From an uncultured Pseudomonadota bacterium (GTDB lineage: Bacteria > Pseudomonadota > Gammaproteobacteria > Steroidobacterales > Steroidobacteraceae): a stretch of DNA of 48,989 bases. The notes below the pieces were generated by a model. That model was not told the origin of the DNA. It searched no databases and saw only the letters and a list, made by a program, of their open reading frames with translations. This document shows, one piece after another, positions 9,257 through 17,536 of this stretch (its first letter is position 1; each line of letters opens with the position of its first letter). The stretch lies in contig CADEED010000017.1 of assembly GCA_902826225.1 (NCBI GenBank), positions 1 to 48,989 of the forward strand, given 5' to 3'. A program made the position numbers and the translations under genes.

Positions 9257-9571
9257 CTAACTGCTCAGCTTGAGACCGATGATGCCGGCGACGACGAGCC
9301 CGAGGCTCGCGAGCCGCGCGGCGCTCGCGGATTCTCCGAACAGGAAGATCCCGAAGATCGCGGCGCCGACCGCGCCGATGCCGACCCACACCGCATACGC
9401 GGTGCCCACCGGCAGCGTCTTCATGGCGTAGGACAGCAGCGCGATGCTCGCGATCATCGCGGCGATCGTCAGCGTCGACGGCCAGGGCTTCGTGAATCCA
9501 TCCGTGTACTTGAGACCGATGGCCCAGCCGATCTCCAGCAGGCCGGCGACGACGAGAATCAGCCAGTTCAT
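9257..9571 (-). CDS. sugE: guanidinium exporter of the SMR family (SugE/Gdx)
   Basis: 104 residues, four transmembrane helices. The essential glutamate is Glu13 in [19 protein letters not shown]; the GWAIGLKY context marks the Gdx/SugE branch rather than EmrE. TM4 is [19 protein letters not shown]. Gdx proteins export guanidinium in exchange for protons. The SD is AGGAG, 6 nt before the ATG. Just upstream lie two hairpins of a guanidine-II riboswitch, which supports the substrate. The gene is inserted between prpC and prpD. Confidence 0.93.
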   Translation of the reverse strand: MNWLILVVAGLLEIGWAIGLKYTDGFTKPWPSTLTIAAMIASIALLSYAMKTLPVGTAYAVWVGIGAVGAAIFGIFLFGESASAARLASLGLVVAGIIGLKLSS

Positions 9572-9585
9572 GACGAGCTCCTAAC

Positions 9586-9636
9586 GAACAGGGGTCGTCC
9601 CCGGAGAACCGCGTCGACCGGGGTCGTCCCCGCGCG
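9586..9636 (-). promoter_or_regulatory. guanidine-II (mini-ykkC) riboswitch
   Basis: On the minus strand two identical hairpins GGGG-ACGA-CCCC occur at 9631-9620 and 9602-9591, with a 17-nt linker. Two short GC stems each capped by an ACGR tetraloop, just before an SMR transporter gene, is the defining architecture of the mini-ykkC motif (guanidine-II class), in which two loops kiss on ligand binding. The first stem extends to 5 bp. The second hairpin ends 8 nt before the AGGAG of sugE, so control of translation initiation is expected. No terminator is visible. Confidence 0.88.
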
Positions 9637-9664
9637 AATGCGCGCGCATCTTACCCGCTCTCCG

Positions 9665-10807
9665 TCAACGATGGGCGAGGGGCACGAATTTCCGGTCTTC
9701 GGGACCCGTGTAATTCGCCGACGGGCGGATGATCTTGCCGTCCTCGCGTTGTTCGATGACGTGGGCGCTCCAGCCCGTCACCCGCGACAGGACGAACAGC
9801 GGCGTGAACATCGCCGTCGGAATTCCCATCAGGTGATAGCTCACGGCGCTGAACCAGTCGAGGTTGGGGAACATCTTCTTGAGTTCCCACATCACCGACT
9901 CGATGCGTTCCGCGACGCGATACAGCTTCCAGTCGCCCGACTCCTGCGCCAGCTGCTCCGCGACGCGCTTGATGATCACGTTGCGGGGATCGCTGACCGT
10001 GTACACCGGATGGCCAAAGCCGATGACGATCTCCTTGTTCGCGACGCGCCGGCGGATGTCGGCCTCGGCCCGTTCCGGCGTCTCGTACCGCTCCTGGATT
10101 TCGAGCGCCACTTCATTGGCCCCGCCGTGCTTCGGACCACGCAGCGCGCCGATGGCGCCGGTGATGCTCGAATAGAGATCCGAGCCGGTGCCGGCGATCA
10201 CGCGCGCGGTGAACGTCGAGGAATTGAACTCGTGCTCGGCGTAGAGGATCAGCGAGGTGTGCATGGCGCGCACCCAGCTGGGAGACGGCGCCCGCCGATG
10301 CAGCAGGTGCAGGAAGTGCCCGCCGACGGTTTCGTCGTCGGTCTCGACGTAGATGCGACGGCTGCTGTGCGACCAGTGATACCAGTAGCAGAGCATCGAC
10401 CCGAAGCTCGCCACCAGGTGATCCGCGATCTCGCGCGCGCCGGCCGCATCGTGATCGTTCGCTTCGGGCTGCACGCAGCCCAGGGCGGAGGCGCCGGTGC
10501 GCATGACGTCCATGGGATGCGTCGCCGGCGGCAACTGCTCGAGGACAGCGCGGACCGGCGCCGGGATCCCGCGCAGGCCCTTGAGCTTCACCTTGTAGGC
10601 CGCGAGCTCCATCCGGTTCGGCAGCTTCCCGTGGATCAGTAGATAGGCAATCTCCTCGAACTCGCAGGTCTCGGCGACTTCGAGGATGTCGTAGCCGCGG
10701 TAGTGCAGGTCGTTGCCGCTGCGCCCGACGCTGCACAACGCGGTGTTGCCGGCGGGCACGCCGGACAGCGCGACCGACTTCTTCGGCCTGGGAAGCGTGT
10801 CGCTCAT
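9665..10807 (-). CDS. prpC: 2-methylcitrate synthase
   Basis: 380 residues, typical of PrpC and shorter than TCA citrate synthase (~430). Citrate synthase motifs: the His of GPKHGGANE (about residue 228) and the His of [14 protein letters not shown] (about 267-280), plus the C-terminal [20 protein letters not shown]. The KHGGANE and FGHPVY forms are typical of methylcitrate synthases. It condenses propionyl-CoA with oxaloacetate. It overlaps prpB by 4 nt (ATGA). A second citrate-synthase role cannot be excluded from sequence alone. Confidence 0.94.
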   Translation of the reverse strand: MSDTLPRPKKSVALSGVPAGNTALCSVGRSGNDLHYRGYDILEVAETCEFEEIAYLLIHGKLPNRMELAAYKVKLKGLRGIPAPVRAVLEQLPPATHPMDVMRTGASALGCVQPEANDHDAAGAREIADHLVASFGSMLCYWYHWSHSSRRIYVETDDETVGGHFLHLLHRRAPSPSWVRAMHTSLILYAEHEFNSSTFTARVIAGTGSDLYSSITGAIGALRGPKHGGANEVALEIQERYETPERAEADIRRRVANKEIVIGFGHPVYTVSDPRNVIIKRVAEQLAQESGDWKLYRVAERIESVMWELKKMFPNLDWFSAVSYHLMGIPTAMFTPLFVLSRVTGWSAHVIEQREDGKIIRPSANYTGPEDRKFVPLAHR

Positions 10808-11703
10808 TTCTGCTTCTCCGCGGCGAACAACGCGTCCAGCTTCTGCTCGTACGCGTGGTAGCCGAGATATTCGTAGAGGTCGTCGCGCGTCTGCATGTCG
10901 GCGACCACGTTCTTCTGCGTGCCGTCGCGGCGGATCGCCTGGTAGACCTTGAGCGCCGCGAGATTCATCGCGCGGTACGCCGAGCAGCAGTGCAACACGA
11001 TGTCGACGCCCGCGCCGCCCAGTTCAGCGCGCGTATACAGCGGCGTCTTGCCGAATTCCGTGATGTTCGCGAGCACCGGGACCTGCACCGCGTCGCGAAC
11101 CTTGCGATACATCGCCAGATCGGTGATCGCCTCGGGGAACACCGCGTCGGCGCCTGCCGCGACGCAGGCGCGCAGGCGATCGATCATTTCGTCGATCCCG
11201 TGACTCGCGAGGGCGTCGCTGCGCGCCATGATCACGAAGGCGTCATCGGTGCGCGCATCGACGGCCGCCTTTACGCGGTCGACCATTTCGTCTCTCGGCA
11301 CCACTTCCTTGCCGGGTCGGTGACCGCAACGCTTGCTCTGCACCTGGTCCTCGATGTGCAGGCCGGCGGCGCCGGCCTTGACGAACGACCGGACGGTGCG
11401 CGCGATGTTGAACGCGCCGCCCCAGCCGGTATCGGCATCGACCAGCAAGGGCAGTGAGGACGCCTCGGTGATGCGGCGGATGTCGATGAGCACATCGTCC
11501 ATCGTGCTGATGCCAAGATCCGGCAGGCCGAGTGAGTTGGCGGCGACGCCGCCGCCGGATAGATAGAGAGCGCGGAAACCCGTGGCCTCGGCCATGCGCG
11601 CGGCGTAGGCGTTGATCGCGCCGACGACCTGCAACGGCTTCTCGGTGGCGACGGCGGAACGGAGTTTCGCGCCCGCGGAGACGGGTGCCGAAGGAGTATT
11701 CAT
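10804..11703 (-). CDS. prpB: 2-methylisocitrate lyase
   Basis: 299 residues, standard for PrpB (isocitrate lyase/PEP mutase superfamily). Visible motifs: [21 protein letters not shown], the metal-binding [10 protein letters not shown] (Asp-Ala-Asp) at about 82-91, and the catalytic loop [13 protein letters not shown] with Cys at about residue 126 (KKCGH of the family). It cleaves 2-methylisocitrate to pyruvate and succinate. It is coupled to prpC by a 4-nt overlap and lies 12 nt downstream of acuI. Confidence 0.95.
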   Translation of the reverse strand: MNTPSAPVSAGAKLRSAVATEKPLQVVGAINAYAARMAEATGFRALYLSGGGVAANSLGLPDLGISTMDDVLIDIRRITEASSLPLLVDADTGWGGAFNIARTVRSFVKAGAAGLHIEDQVQSKRCGHRPGKEVVPRDEMVDRVKAAVDARTDDAFVIMARSDALASHGIDEMIDRLRACVAAGADAVFPEAITDLAMYRKVRDAVQVPVLANITEFGKTPLYTRAELGGAGVDIVLHCCSAYRAMNLAALKVYQAIRRDGTQKNVVADMQTRDDLYEYLGYHAYEQKLDALFAAEKQK

Positions 11704-11715
11704 GATGCGCGCAGT

Positions 11716-12714
11716 CTACGACTGCGCGGCAATCTTGACGACCGTGCGACCGGTAACTTTCCCCTCGAGATACGCCGGAAACGCCGCCGGCAGCTCCGCG
11801 AACGGGATCGTCCGCGTCGCGATGCGATCGAGATGCCGCGGCGCGCAGTCGCCCGCGATCCGCCGCCACACTTCCAGGCGCTCCGCCCGTGGCGTGGCCG
11901 AGGAATTGATCCCCAGCAGGTTCACGCCGCGCAGGATGAACGGCATCACCGTGGTCGCCAGCTCGTGCCCGCCCGCAAGACCGATGCTCGCGACGTTTCC
12001 CCGGAAATCCACCTGTCGGAGCAATCCGGCGAGCATCGCGCCACCCACATTGTCGATGGCGCCGGCGAAGCGCGCGGGCTCGAGCGGCCGGGAGCCCGCC
12101 TGGAAATCCTGCCGCAGCACGACCTGCCCGGCGCCTAACGACCTCAGGTAGTCCGCCGCATCCGCCTTGCCGGTGACGGCGATGACTTCGTATCCGCGGC
12201 CCGCGAGCATGTCGACGGCAATACTGCCGACGCCACCGGTCGCGCCCGTCACGACGATCGGCCCGCGCGCGGGCGCCTGGTCGTTGCGCTCCATGTGATG
12301 GATGGCGAGCGCGGCGGTGAACCCCGCGGTGCCGAGCGCCATCGCGCGGAACGCGTCGAGGCCCGCGGGCATCGGGATCACGCTGTCCGCCTTCACCCGC
12401 GCGAGCCGCGTGTAGCCGCCGTCGAAGTTTTCGGAGAGTCCACTGCCGGTCACGAGCACACGGTCGCCGGCCGCGAACCGGGCGTCGTCCGAGGACCGCA
12501 CGACACCCGCGAGATCGATGCCGCCGACGAGCGGATAGCGGCGCAGGATCTTGCCGGCGCCCGTGGCCGCGAGCGCGTCCTTGTAGTTGATGCCGGAGTA
12601 CTCGACGTCGATGACGACTTCGCCCGGCGACAGATCCGCGAGGCCGATGTCCTCGAATCGAGCGTCTATCTTCCCGTCGCGCTCGTGGATGCGGAAAGCG
12701 CGGAAGGTCGTCAT
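11716..12714 (-). CDS. acuI: acrylyl-CoA reductase (NADPH), AcuI/YhdH family
   Basis: 332 residues, medium-chain dehydrogenase/reductase without the catalytic zinc residues. Signature stretches: VEYSGINYKDALAATGAGKI (about 37-56), PLVGGIDLAGVV, and the nucleotide-binding VTGATGGVGSIAVDMLAGRGYEV (about 154-176). YhdH/AcuI enzymes reduce acryloyl-CoA to propionyl-CoA. Its place directly upstream of prpB-prpC fits feeding propionyl-CoA into the methylcitrate cycle and removal of toxic acryloyl-CoA. It overlaps the upstream lipoprotein gene by 4 nt. A generic quinone oxidoreductase annotation is the alternative. A TTA codon sits in LRSLGAGQ. Confidence 0.85.
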   Translation of the reverse strand: MTTFRAFRIHERDGKIDARFEDIGLADLSPGEVVIDVEYSGINYKDALAATGAGKILRRYPLVGGIDLAGVVRSSDDARFAAGDRVLVTGSGLSENFDGGYTRLARVKADSVIPMPAGLDAFRAMALGTAGFTAALAIHHMERNDQAPARGPIVVTGATGGVGSIAVDMLAGRGYEVIAVTGKADAADYLRSLGAGQVVLRQDFQAGSRPLEPARFAGAIDNVGGAMLAGLLRQVDFRGNVASIGLAGGHELATTVMPFILRGVNLLGINSSATPRAERLEVWRRIAGDCAPRHLDRIATRTIPFAELPAAFPAYLEGKVTGRTVVKIAAQS

Positions 12715-13142
12715 CGCAGTTCTCCCTCGCCGGGACAGCCGAACACCGTCGTGTGGATCCGCACCATCGGCGATATCGTGTCGGCAATTCGCTCCGGGGT
12801 GACGACGGTGAGCTTACAGGTCTCGCGGCCGCGTGCGTCGCGGAACGACATGGCGAGCTGCGCGCCCCGCGGCATCAACACGATCCGGTACGGAAGTGTC
12901 GCGACGAAGTCGCAGGGCGCGACAGCAGGTTCCGCGAGCACCGGCTGCCCGCTCATCTCGTCGAGACGGGGACAGGGGAGCCCCGCGAGCTCGCGCACGT
13001 CGACGGGCCAGCGACCGTGGACGCGGTGGAAATGTCCCGCGTGCGCGGCCGCGGACCATGCCTGCAGCCTTCCCGGGTTCGGAAGGAACGTGCCGCATCC
13101 CGCGAGCAGCGCAGCCGACGCGAAGACTATCGTTCGCTTCAT
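12711..13142 (-). CDS. small lipoprotein of unknown function
   Basis: 143 residues. MKRTIVFASAALLAGC is a clear lipoprotein signal, with Cys16 as the acylation site. The mature part has three further cysteines (PCPRLDE, APCDF, ETCKL) and one near the end (FGCPGEGELR), which may form disulfides in the periplasm. No known domain was recognised. It is the first gene of the long minus-strand directon, overlaps acuI by ATGA, and is divergent from gor with 50 nt between the starts. Confidence 0.65.
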   Translation of the reverse strand: MKRTIVFASAALLAGCGTFLPNPGRLQAWSAAAHAGHFHRVHGRWPVDVRELAGLPCPRLDEMSGQPVLAEPAVAPCDFVATLPYRIVLMPRGAQLAMSFRDARGRETCKLTVVTPERIADTISPMVRIHTTVFGCPGEGELR

Positions 13143-13192
13143 GTGGCCCTGTGCCCTCGGCCCATCCGTCCTCCCTCGGCTAGTATGTTCCC

Positions 13193-14590
13193 ATGAAATA
13201 CGACTACGACCTCTTCGTCATCGGCGCGGGCTCCGGCGGCGTGCGCGCGGCGCGAATCGCCTCGATCGCGGGCGCAAGAGTCGCGGTGGCGGAGGAGTAC
13301 CGCATCGGCGGCACCTGCGTCATCCGGGGTTGCGTGCCGAAGAAGTTCCTCGTGTACGGCGCGGAGTTCGCGCAGGCGTTCAAGGACGCGCCCGGATACG
13401 GCTGGACGGTGTCCGGCGCCACATTCGACTGGCGCACCCTGCGCGACAACGTCCAGAAGGAAGTGACGCGCCTGTCGGGCATCTATACGAGCAATCTCGC
13501 GAAGGCGGGCGTGACGGCCTACGAGGAACGCGCGGAGGTCGTGGATGCGCACACCGTCAAGCTCTCGAAGTCCGGCAGCGAGCTCAGCGCGGAGCGCATC
13601 CTCATCGCCACCGGCGGCTCTCCCCATCTGCCGACAGAGCTGCCCGGATTCGAGCTCGGCATCTCGTCGAACGAGGCCTTCCACCTCGACGCCCTGCCGC
13701 GCCGCCTGCTCATCATCGGCGGCGGCTACGTCGCCCTCGAGTTCGCGAACATCTTCCACGGCCTCGGCAGCGAGACACGCATCGTCCACCGCGGCGACCG
13801 GATGCTGCGCGGCTTCGACGACGACCTGCGCTCACACCTGCACATCGAGACCGAACGGCTCGGCGTGAATCTCTCGATGAAATCGACCCTGACGAAGCTC
13901 GAGAAGCACGCGGGGGCCATCCGCGCGACGCTGTCGAGCGGCGAGACCGCGGACGCCGACGTCGTGCTGTTCGCGACCGGGCGCGTGCCGAGCACGCGCG
14001 GACTCGGTCTCGAGCGCGCCGGCGTGAAGCTGGACGATGCCGGCGCCGTGATCGTCGACGAGTATTCGCAGAGCTGCGTGGACTCCATCTACGCGATCGG
14101 GGACGTGACGAACCGCATGAACCTCACGCCGGTCGCGATCCGCGATGGCCACGCGTTCGCGGACACGATCTACAACAATCGCAAGCGATCCGTCGATCAC
14201 GCGGACGTGCCAAGCGCGGTGTTCGGCCGGCCGCCGATCGGCTGCGTCGGGCTCACCGAAGCGGATGCGCGCCGCAGCTTCTCCGAGATCGACGTCTACC
14301 GCACGAACTTCCGGCCCATGCGCAACGTGCTCGCCGGCAACCAGGAACGCACGCTCATGAAGCTCGTCGTCGACCGGAAGACGGACCGGATGCTCGGCGT
14401 GCACATCGCCGGCGAGGACGCGCCGGAGATGATCCAGCTCGCGGCGGTCGCGGTGAAGGCCGGGCTCACGAAGACGCAGTGGGACAGCACGACGGCGTTG
14501 CACCCGACCGCGGCCGAGGAGCTCGTGCTCATGCGCGAGAAGCTCGCGGGCGATTCGGGAGGTTCGTTGAGCGTCAGCCCGACGGTCTGA
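13193..14590 (+). CDS. gor: glutathione-disulfide reductase
   Basis: 465 residues. FAD-binding DLFVIGAGSGGVRAARIAS at residues 6-24; redox-active disulfide in GGTCVIRGCVPKKF (Cys42 and Cys47); NADPH-binding GGGYVALEFANIFHGLG at about 179-195 with downstream RIVHRGDRMLRGFD (Arg residues for the NADPH phosphate); C-terminal His-Glu pair in LHPTAAEE. The CVIRGCVPKK form is the type known from alphaproteobacteria, cyanobacteria and plants; E. coli has CVNVGCVPKK. The C-terminus and motif exclude lipoamide dehydrogenase. TAGTAT ends 6 nt before the ATG and no SD is seen, so a leaderless mRNA is possible. 14591-14773 downstream holds nothing recognisable. Confidence 0.93.
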   Translation: MKYDYDLFVIGAGSGGVRAARIASIAGARVAVAEEYRIGGTCVIRGCVPKKFLVYGAEFAQAFKDAPGYGWTVSGATFDWRTLRDNVQKEVTRLSGIYTSNLAKAGVTAYEERAEVVDAHTVKLSKSGSELSAERILIATGGSPHLPTELPGFELGISSNEAFHLDALPRRLLIIGGGYVALEFANIFHGLGSETRIVHRGDRMLRGFDDDLRSHLHIETERLGVNLSMKSTLTKLEKHAGAIRATLSSGETADADVVLFATGRVPSTRGLGLERAGVKLDDAGAVIVDEYSQSCVDSIYAIGDVTNRMNLTPVAIRDGHAFADTIYNNRKRSVDHADVPSAVFGRPPIGCVGLTEADARRSFSEIDVYRTNFRPMRNVLAGNQERTLMKLVVDRKTDRMLGVHIAGEDAPEMIQLAAVAVKAGLTKTQWDSTTALHPTAAEELVLMREKLAGDSGGSLSVSPTV

Positions 14591-14773
14591 CGCAGGACGG
14601 CTGGCGACGCTGCCCCGACATGCGCTTCGAGCAATCGGCCGAGCGCTGGCAGGTCCAGACCGCCGCGTGACGGCAGTGATGGCGCGACGAACGCGCGGCC
14701 TCGGGAGATTCTGCGGCGAGCCGGCGCATCGTGCCGCAGAGAGAATGCGTGCGCGCGCGTGCGGGACGGGCGT

Positions 14774-15058
14774 TCACAGCGTCTTCCCCAGATAGCGGGC
14801 GACGCAGACATCGCAACCGCGGAACGAAATCGCGACCCCGAGCAACCCCAGGCCCATGACGATCGTCGTGATGGCCGCGAAGAACGTCGCGCCGGCGCGC
14901 TCCCAGGCGAACTGCAATGCCATGACCGTGCTCACCGTGAGCGCGATGCCGGCCACGAACAGCAACGGCCGCTTCCAGGTCTTCACCGGTGGCGGATCAC
15001 CGAGACTCACGTACTGGGTGACGTGGCAGTAGAGGCAGGATTTGCAGCGCGAGTGCAT
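14774..15058 (-). CDS. small membrane protein with two CxxC pairs
   Basis: 94 residues: an N-terminal Cys cluster CKSCLYC (Cys5, Cys8, Cys11), two hydrophobic segments (about 31-50 and 57-78), then RGCDVC (Cys82, Cys85) and a basic end. The two cysteine sets lie on the same side of the membrane if both helices span it, so they could bind one metal ion or form a redox pair. No family was recognised. It stands alone between gor and the bkd operon; 15059-15236 upstream shows no clear signal. Coding status is likely from the clear helix pattern. Confidence 0.6.
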   Translation of the reverse strand: MHSRCKSCLYCHVTQYVSLGDPPPVKTWKRPLLFVAGIALTVSTVMALQFAWERAGATFFAAITTIVMGLGLLGVAISFRGCDVCVARYLGKTL

Positions 15059-15236
15059 GGCGGGAATTTGCCATCGGTCCGGCCGCGGCGGCGGAACCGG
15101 CGCACATTTTGCTGTAGGACTCGCCGGTCGTGGAGCGGCGACGTGCTACTCGCCCGGAGCGCGCCGCCGGATGCGCATGTGACAGGAATGCCACTGACCG
15201 CGACGCAACGCGCCCGCCGCCCGAATGCGATAGCCG

Positions 15237-16511
15237 TCAGTCGATGAAGATCGTCGCCGGCTGCTCGATGAGATCCTTCAGCGCCTGGATCATCAGCGCG
15301 CAGTCGTAGCCGTCGACGAAGCGGTGATCGAACGACGACGAGAGATTCATCATGAGCCGCACGGTGATCTGGCCGTCGACGACGACGGCGCGCTCGATCG
15401 CCTTGTTGATGCCGATGATGGACACCTCGGGCATGTTGATCATCGGCGTCGACGCGATGCCGCCGAGCTTGCCCAGCGACGTGACGGTGATCGTGGAACC
15501 CGTGAGTTCCTCGCGCGGCGATTTGTTGTTGCGCGCGGCCTCGGACACGCGACGGATCTCCGCGGCGAGATCGTGCAGCGCGCGCGACTCGGCGTTGCGC
15601 ACCACCGGCACCTTGAGGCCCTGCGGCGTCTGCGTCGCGATGCCGACGTGCACGGCATTGTGCTTCACGAGCACGCCGCGCGCGCTGTCGTACAGCGCGT
15701 TGCACTGGGGAAATTTCCCGAGCGTGCGCGCCAGCGCGGCCACGATGAACGGCAGGAACGTGAGCGGCGGCGCGGAGGCGGGACGGCGATCGTTCAGATG
15801 CTTGCGCAGCGCCTCGAGACGCGTGAGGTCGACCTCTTCCACGTACGAGTACTGCGGAATCGACTTCGCGGACTCCGTGAGCCGCTCGGCGATCACGCGA
15901 CGCAGGCCGATGATCTTCACTTCCTCGGTGCCATTGCGCGGTGCGCGGGTTTCGTTCGCGCGCGCGTTCATGGACGGCGGCGAACCCTGCGCGGCGCCCG
16001 AGGCGAGCGCGGAATCGATGTCGCCCGGCTCGATGCGGCCCGCGGGACCCGTGCCGGCGACGGACGTCAGATCGAGCCCCGCTTCCGCCGCGCGGCGACG
16101 GGACGCCGGCGACGCCATGATGCGCGCGGCCTTGTGAGTGCCCGTGCCGTTCTGCTCGTGCGCCTTGCTGGCCGGCGCGGGAGATGTCCTGGCGGCGGCG
16201 GCAACCTGCTGCTTCTCCGGCGGCGGCGGGGCTTTCGCGGCCGGGGCGGCACCCGCGGCGGCGGACGCCGCGTCGGTGTCGAACACGACGAGCTCCGAAC
16301 CTACCGCGACCATGTCGCCGGGCTCGCCCTGGATCGAAACGATGCGTCCCGTGACCGGCGCCGGCATCTCCACCGCGGCCTTCTCGGTCATGACCTCGCA
16401 CATCACTTGGTCTTCCTGCACGAGATCGCCGGGCTTCACGTGCCACGCGACGACTTCCGCGGAAACCGTTCCTTCGCCGAGATCCGGCATCTTGAATACG
16501 TAGCGACTCAT
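15237..16511 (-). CDS. bkdB: branched-chain 2-oxoacid dehydrogenase E2 (dihydrolipoyl acyltransferase)
   Basis: 424 residues in three parts. A single lipoyl domain (about 1-78) with the lipoylated lysine in VMTEKAAVEMPAP; an Ala/Pro-rich linker; an E3/E1-binding domain (about 133-168, ASPASRRRAAEAGLDLTSVA, then GTGPAGRIEPGDID); and a catalytic domain with the active-site motif DHRFVDGYDCA (about 393-403) and its histidine. The TEKAAVE lipoyl context is typical of branched-chain enzymes rather than pyruvate. It overlaps the E1beta stop by 4 nt. No E3 gene (lpd) is in the window. Confidence 0.92.
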   Translation of the reverse strand: MSRYVFKMPDLGEGTVSAEVVAWHVKPGDLVQEDQVMCEVMTEKAAVEMPAPVTGRIVSIQGEPGDMVAVGSELVVFDTDAASAAAGAAPAAKAPPPPEKQQVAAAARTSPAPASKAHEQNGTGTHKAARIMASPASRRRAAEAGLDLTSVAGTGPAGRIEPGDIDSALASGAAQGSPPSMNARANETRAPRNGTEEVKIIGLRRVIAERLTESAKSIPQYSYVEEVDLTRLEALRKHLNDRRPASAPPLTFLPFIVAALARTLGKFPQCNALYDSARGVLVKHNAVHVGIATQTPQGLKVPVVRNAESRALHDLAAEIRRVSEAARNNKSPREELTGSTITVTSLGKLGGIASTPMINMPEVSIIGINKAIERAVVVDGQITVRLMMNLSSSFDHRFVDGYDCALMIQALKDLIEQPATIFID

Positions 16512-17530
16512 TGCTGTTCATCCCCCATGGCCGCCCGCAGGGCGAGCGCCACTCGTGCCTGTCCGGGAAAGTACTCCCATTCGAACGCGTGCGGGTACGG
16601 CGTATCCCAGCCCGCGACGCGCTGGATCGGCGCTTCGAGATACCAGAAGCACTCTTCCTGGATGCTGGCCGACAACTCCGCGCCGAAACCGCAGAAGCGC
16701 GTGGCCTCGTGCGCGATCACGCAGCGGCCGGTTTTCTTGACGGACGAACAGATCGGGTCGATGTCGAGCGGCGACATCGTGCGCACGTCGATGATCTCGG
16801 CGTCGATGTTGAGCTTCCGCGCCGCAGCTTCGCACACGTAGACCATCGTGCCGTACGTGACGATCGTGACCGCGCCGCCGGGCCGCACGATCTCGCTCTT
16901 CCCGATCGGCACCTTGTAGTGCCCTTCCGGCACGTCGCCTTTCGGATGCGTGCTCCACGGAACCGCCGGCTTGTTCGGGTCGCCGTCGAACGGTCCGTTG
17001 TAGATGCGCTTCGGCTCGAAGAAGATGATCGGGTCTTCGTCCTCGATGGCCGCGATGAGCAGGCCCTTCGCGTCGTAGGGATTGCTCGGCATCACCACCT
17101 TCACGCCGCAGATGTGCGTGAAGATCGCCTCGGGACTCTGCGAATGCGTCTGGCCGCCGCGGATGCCGCCGCCGCAGGGCGCACGGATCACCACTGGCGA
17201 CGTGAAATCGCCGGCGCTGCGGTAGCGCAGTCGCGCGAGCTCGCTCGCGATCTGGTCGACCGCCGGGTAGATGTAGTCCGCGAACTGGATCTCCGCGACG
17301 GGCTTGAGTCCGTTCACGGCCATGCCGATCGCGGTGGCGACGATGCCGCCCTCGCTGATGGGCGAGTCCAGCACGCGATGTTCGCCGTACTTGCGCTGCA
17401 AGCCGTCCGTCACGCGGAAGACGCCGCCGAAATAGCCGACGTCCTCGCCCATGACGACGACCGACGGGTCGCGCGCCATCGTGACGTCCATGGCGGAGTT
17501 CAGGGCCTGGATCATGTTCATCTGCGCCAC
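16508..17530 (-). CDS. bkdA2: branched-chain 2-oxoacid dehydrogenase E1 beta
   Basis: 340 residues from GTG 17530 (MAQMNMIQALNSAMDV, the usual opening); AAGGAG lies 9 nt upstream. A TTG at 17536, directly after the E1alpha stop, is the longest possible start. Motifs: GEDVGYFGGVFRVTDGLQ (about 28-45) with the conserved Glu that activates thiamine diphosphate, ISEGGIVATAIGMAVNGLKPVAEIQFADYI, and RAPCGGGIRGGQTHSQSPE. It forms the alpha2beta2 E1 with the upstream gene. Substrates would be the 2-oxoacids of Val, Leu and Ile. Confidence 0.93.
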   Translation of the reverse strand: MAQMNMIQALNSAMDVTMARDPSVVVMGEDVGYFGGVFRVTDGLQRKYGEHRVLDSPISEGGIVATAIGMAVNGLKPVAEIQFADYIYPAVDQIASELARLRYRSAGDFTSPVVIRAPCGGGIRGGQTHSQSPEAIFTHICGVKVVMPSNPYDAKGLLIAAIEDEDPIIFFEPKRIYNGPFDGDPNKPAVPWSTHPKGDVPEGHYKVPIGKSEIVRPGGAVTIVTYGTMVYVCEAAARKLNIDAEIIDVRTMSPLDIDPICSSVKKTGRCVIAHEATRFCGFGAELSASIQEECFWYLEAPIQRVAGWDTPYPHAFEWEYFPGQARVALALRAAMGDEQQ

Positions 17531-17536
17531 GGCCAA

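Noticed and set aside
7883..10642. A 919-codon open frame on the plus strand, antisense to prpD, sugE and prpC.
   Set aside because: It spans three well-supported genes and the riboswitch, has no recognisable domain and an Arg/His-rich composition typical of antisense frames in GC-rich DNA.
13193..14590. Reading the disulfide oxidoreductase as the E3 (lipoamide dehydrogenase) of the nearby bkd complex.
   Set aside because: The motif GGTCVIRGCVPKK and the NADPH-type arginines fit glutathione reductase; E3 has GGTCLNxGCIPSK and uses NAD.
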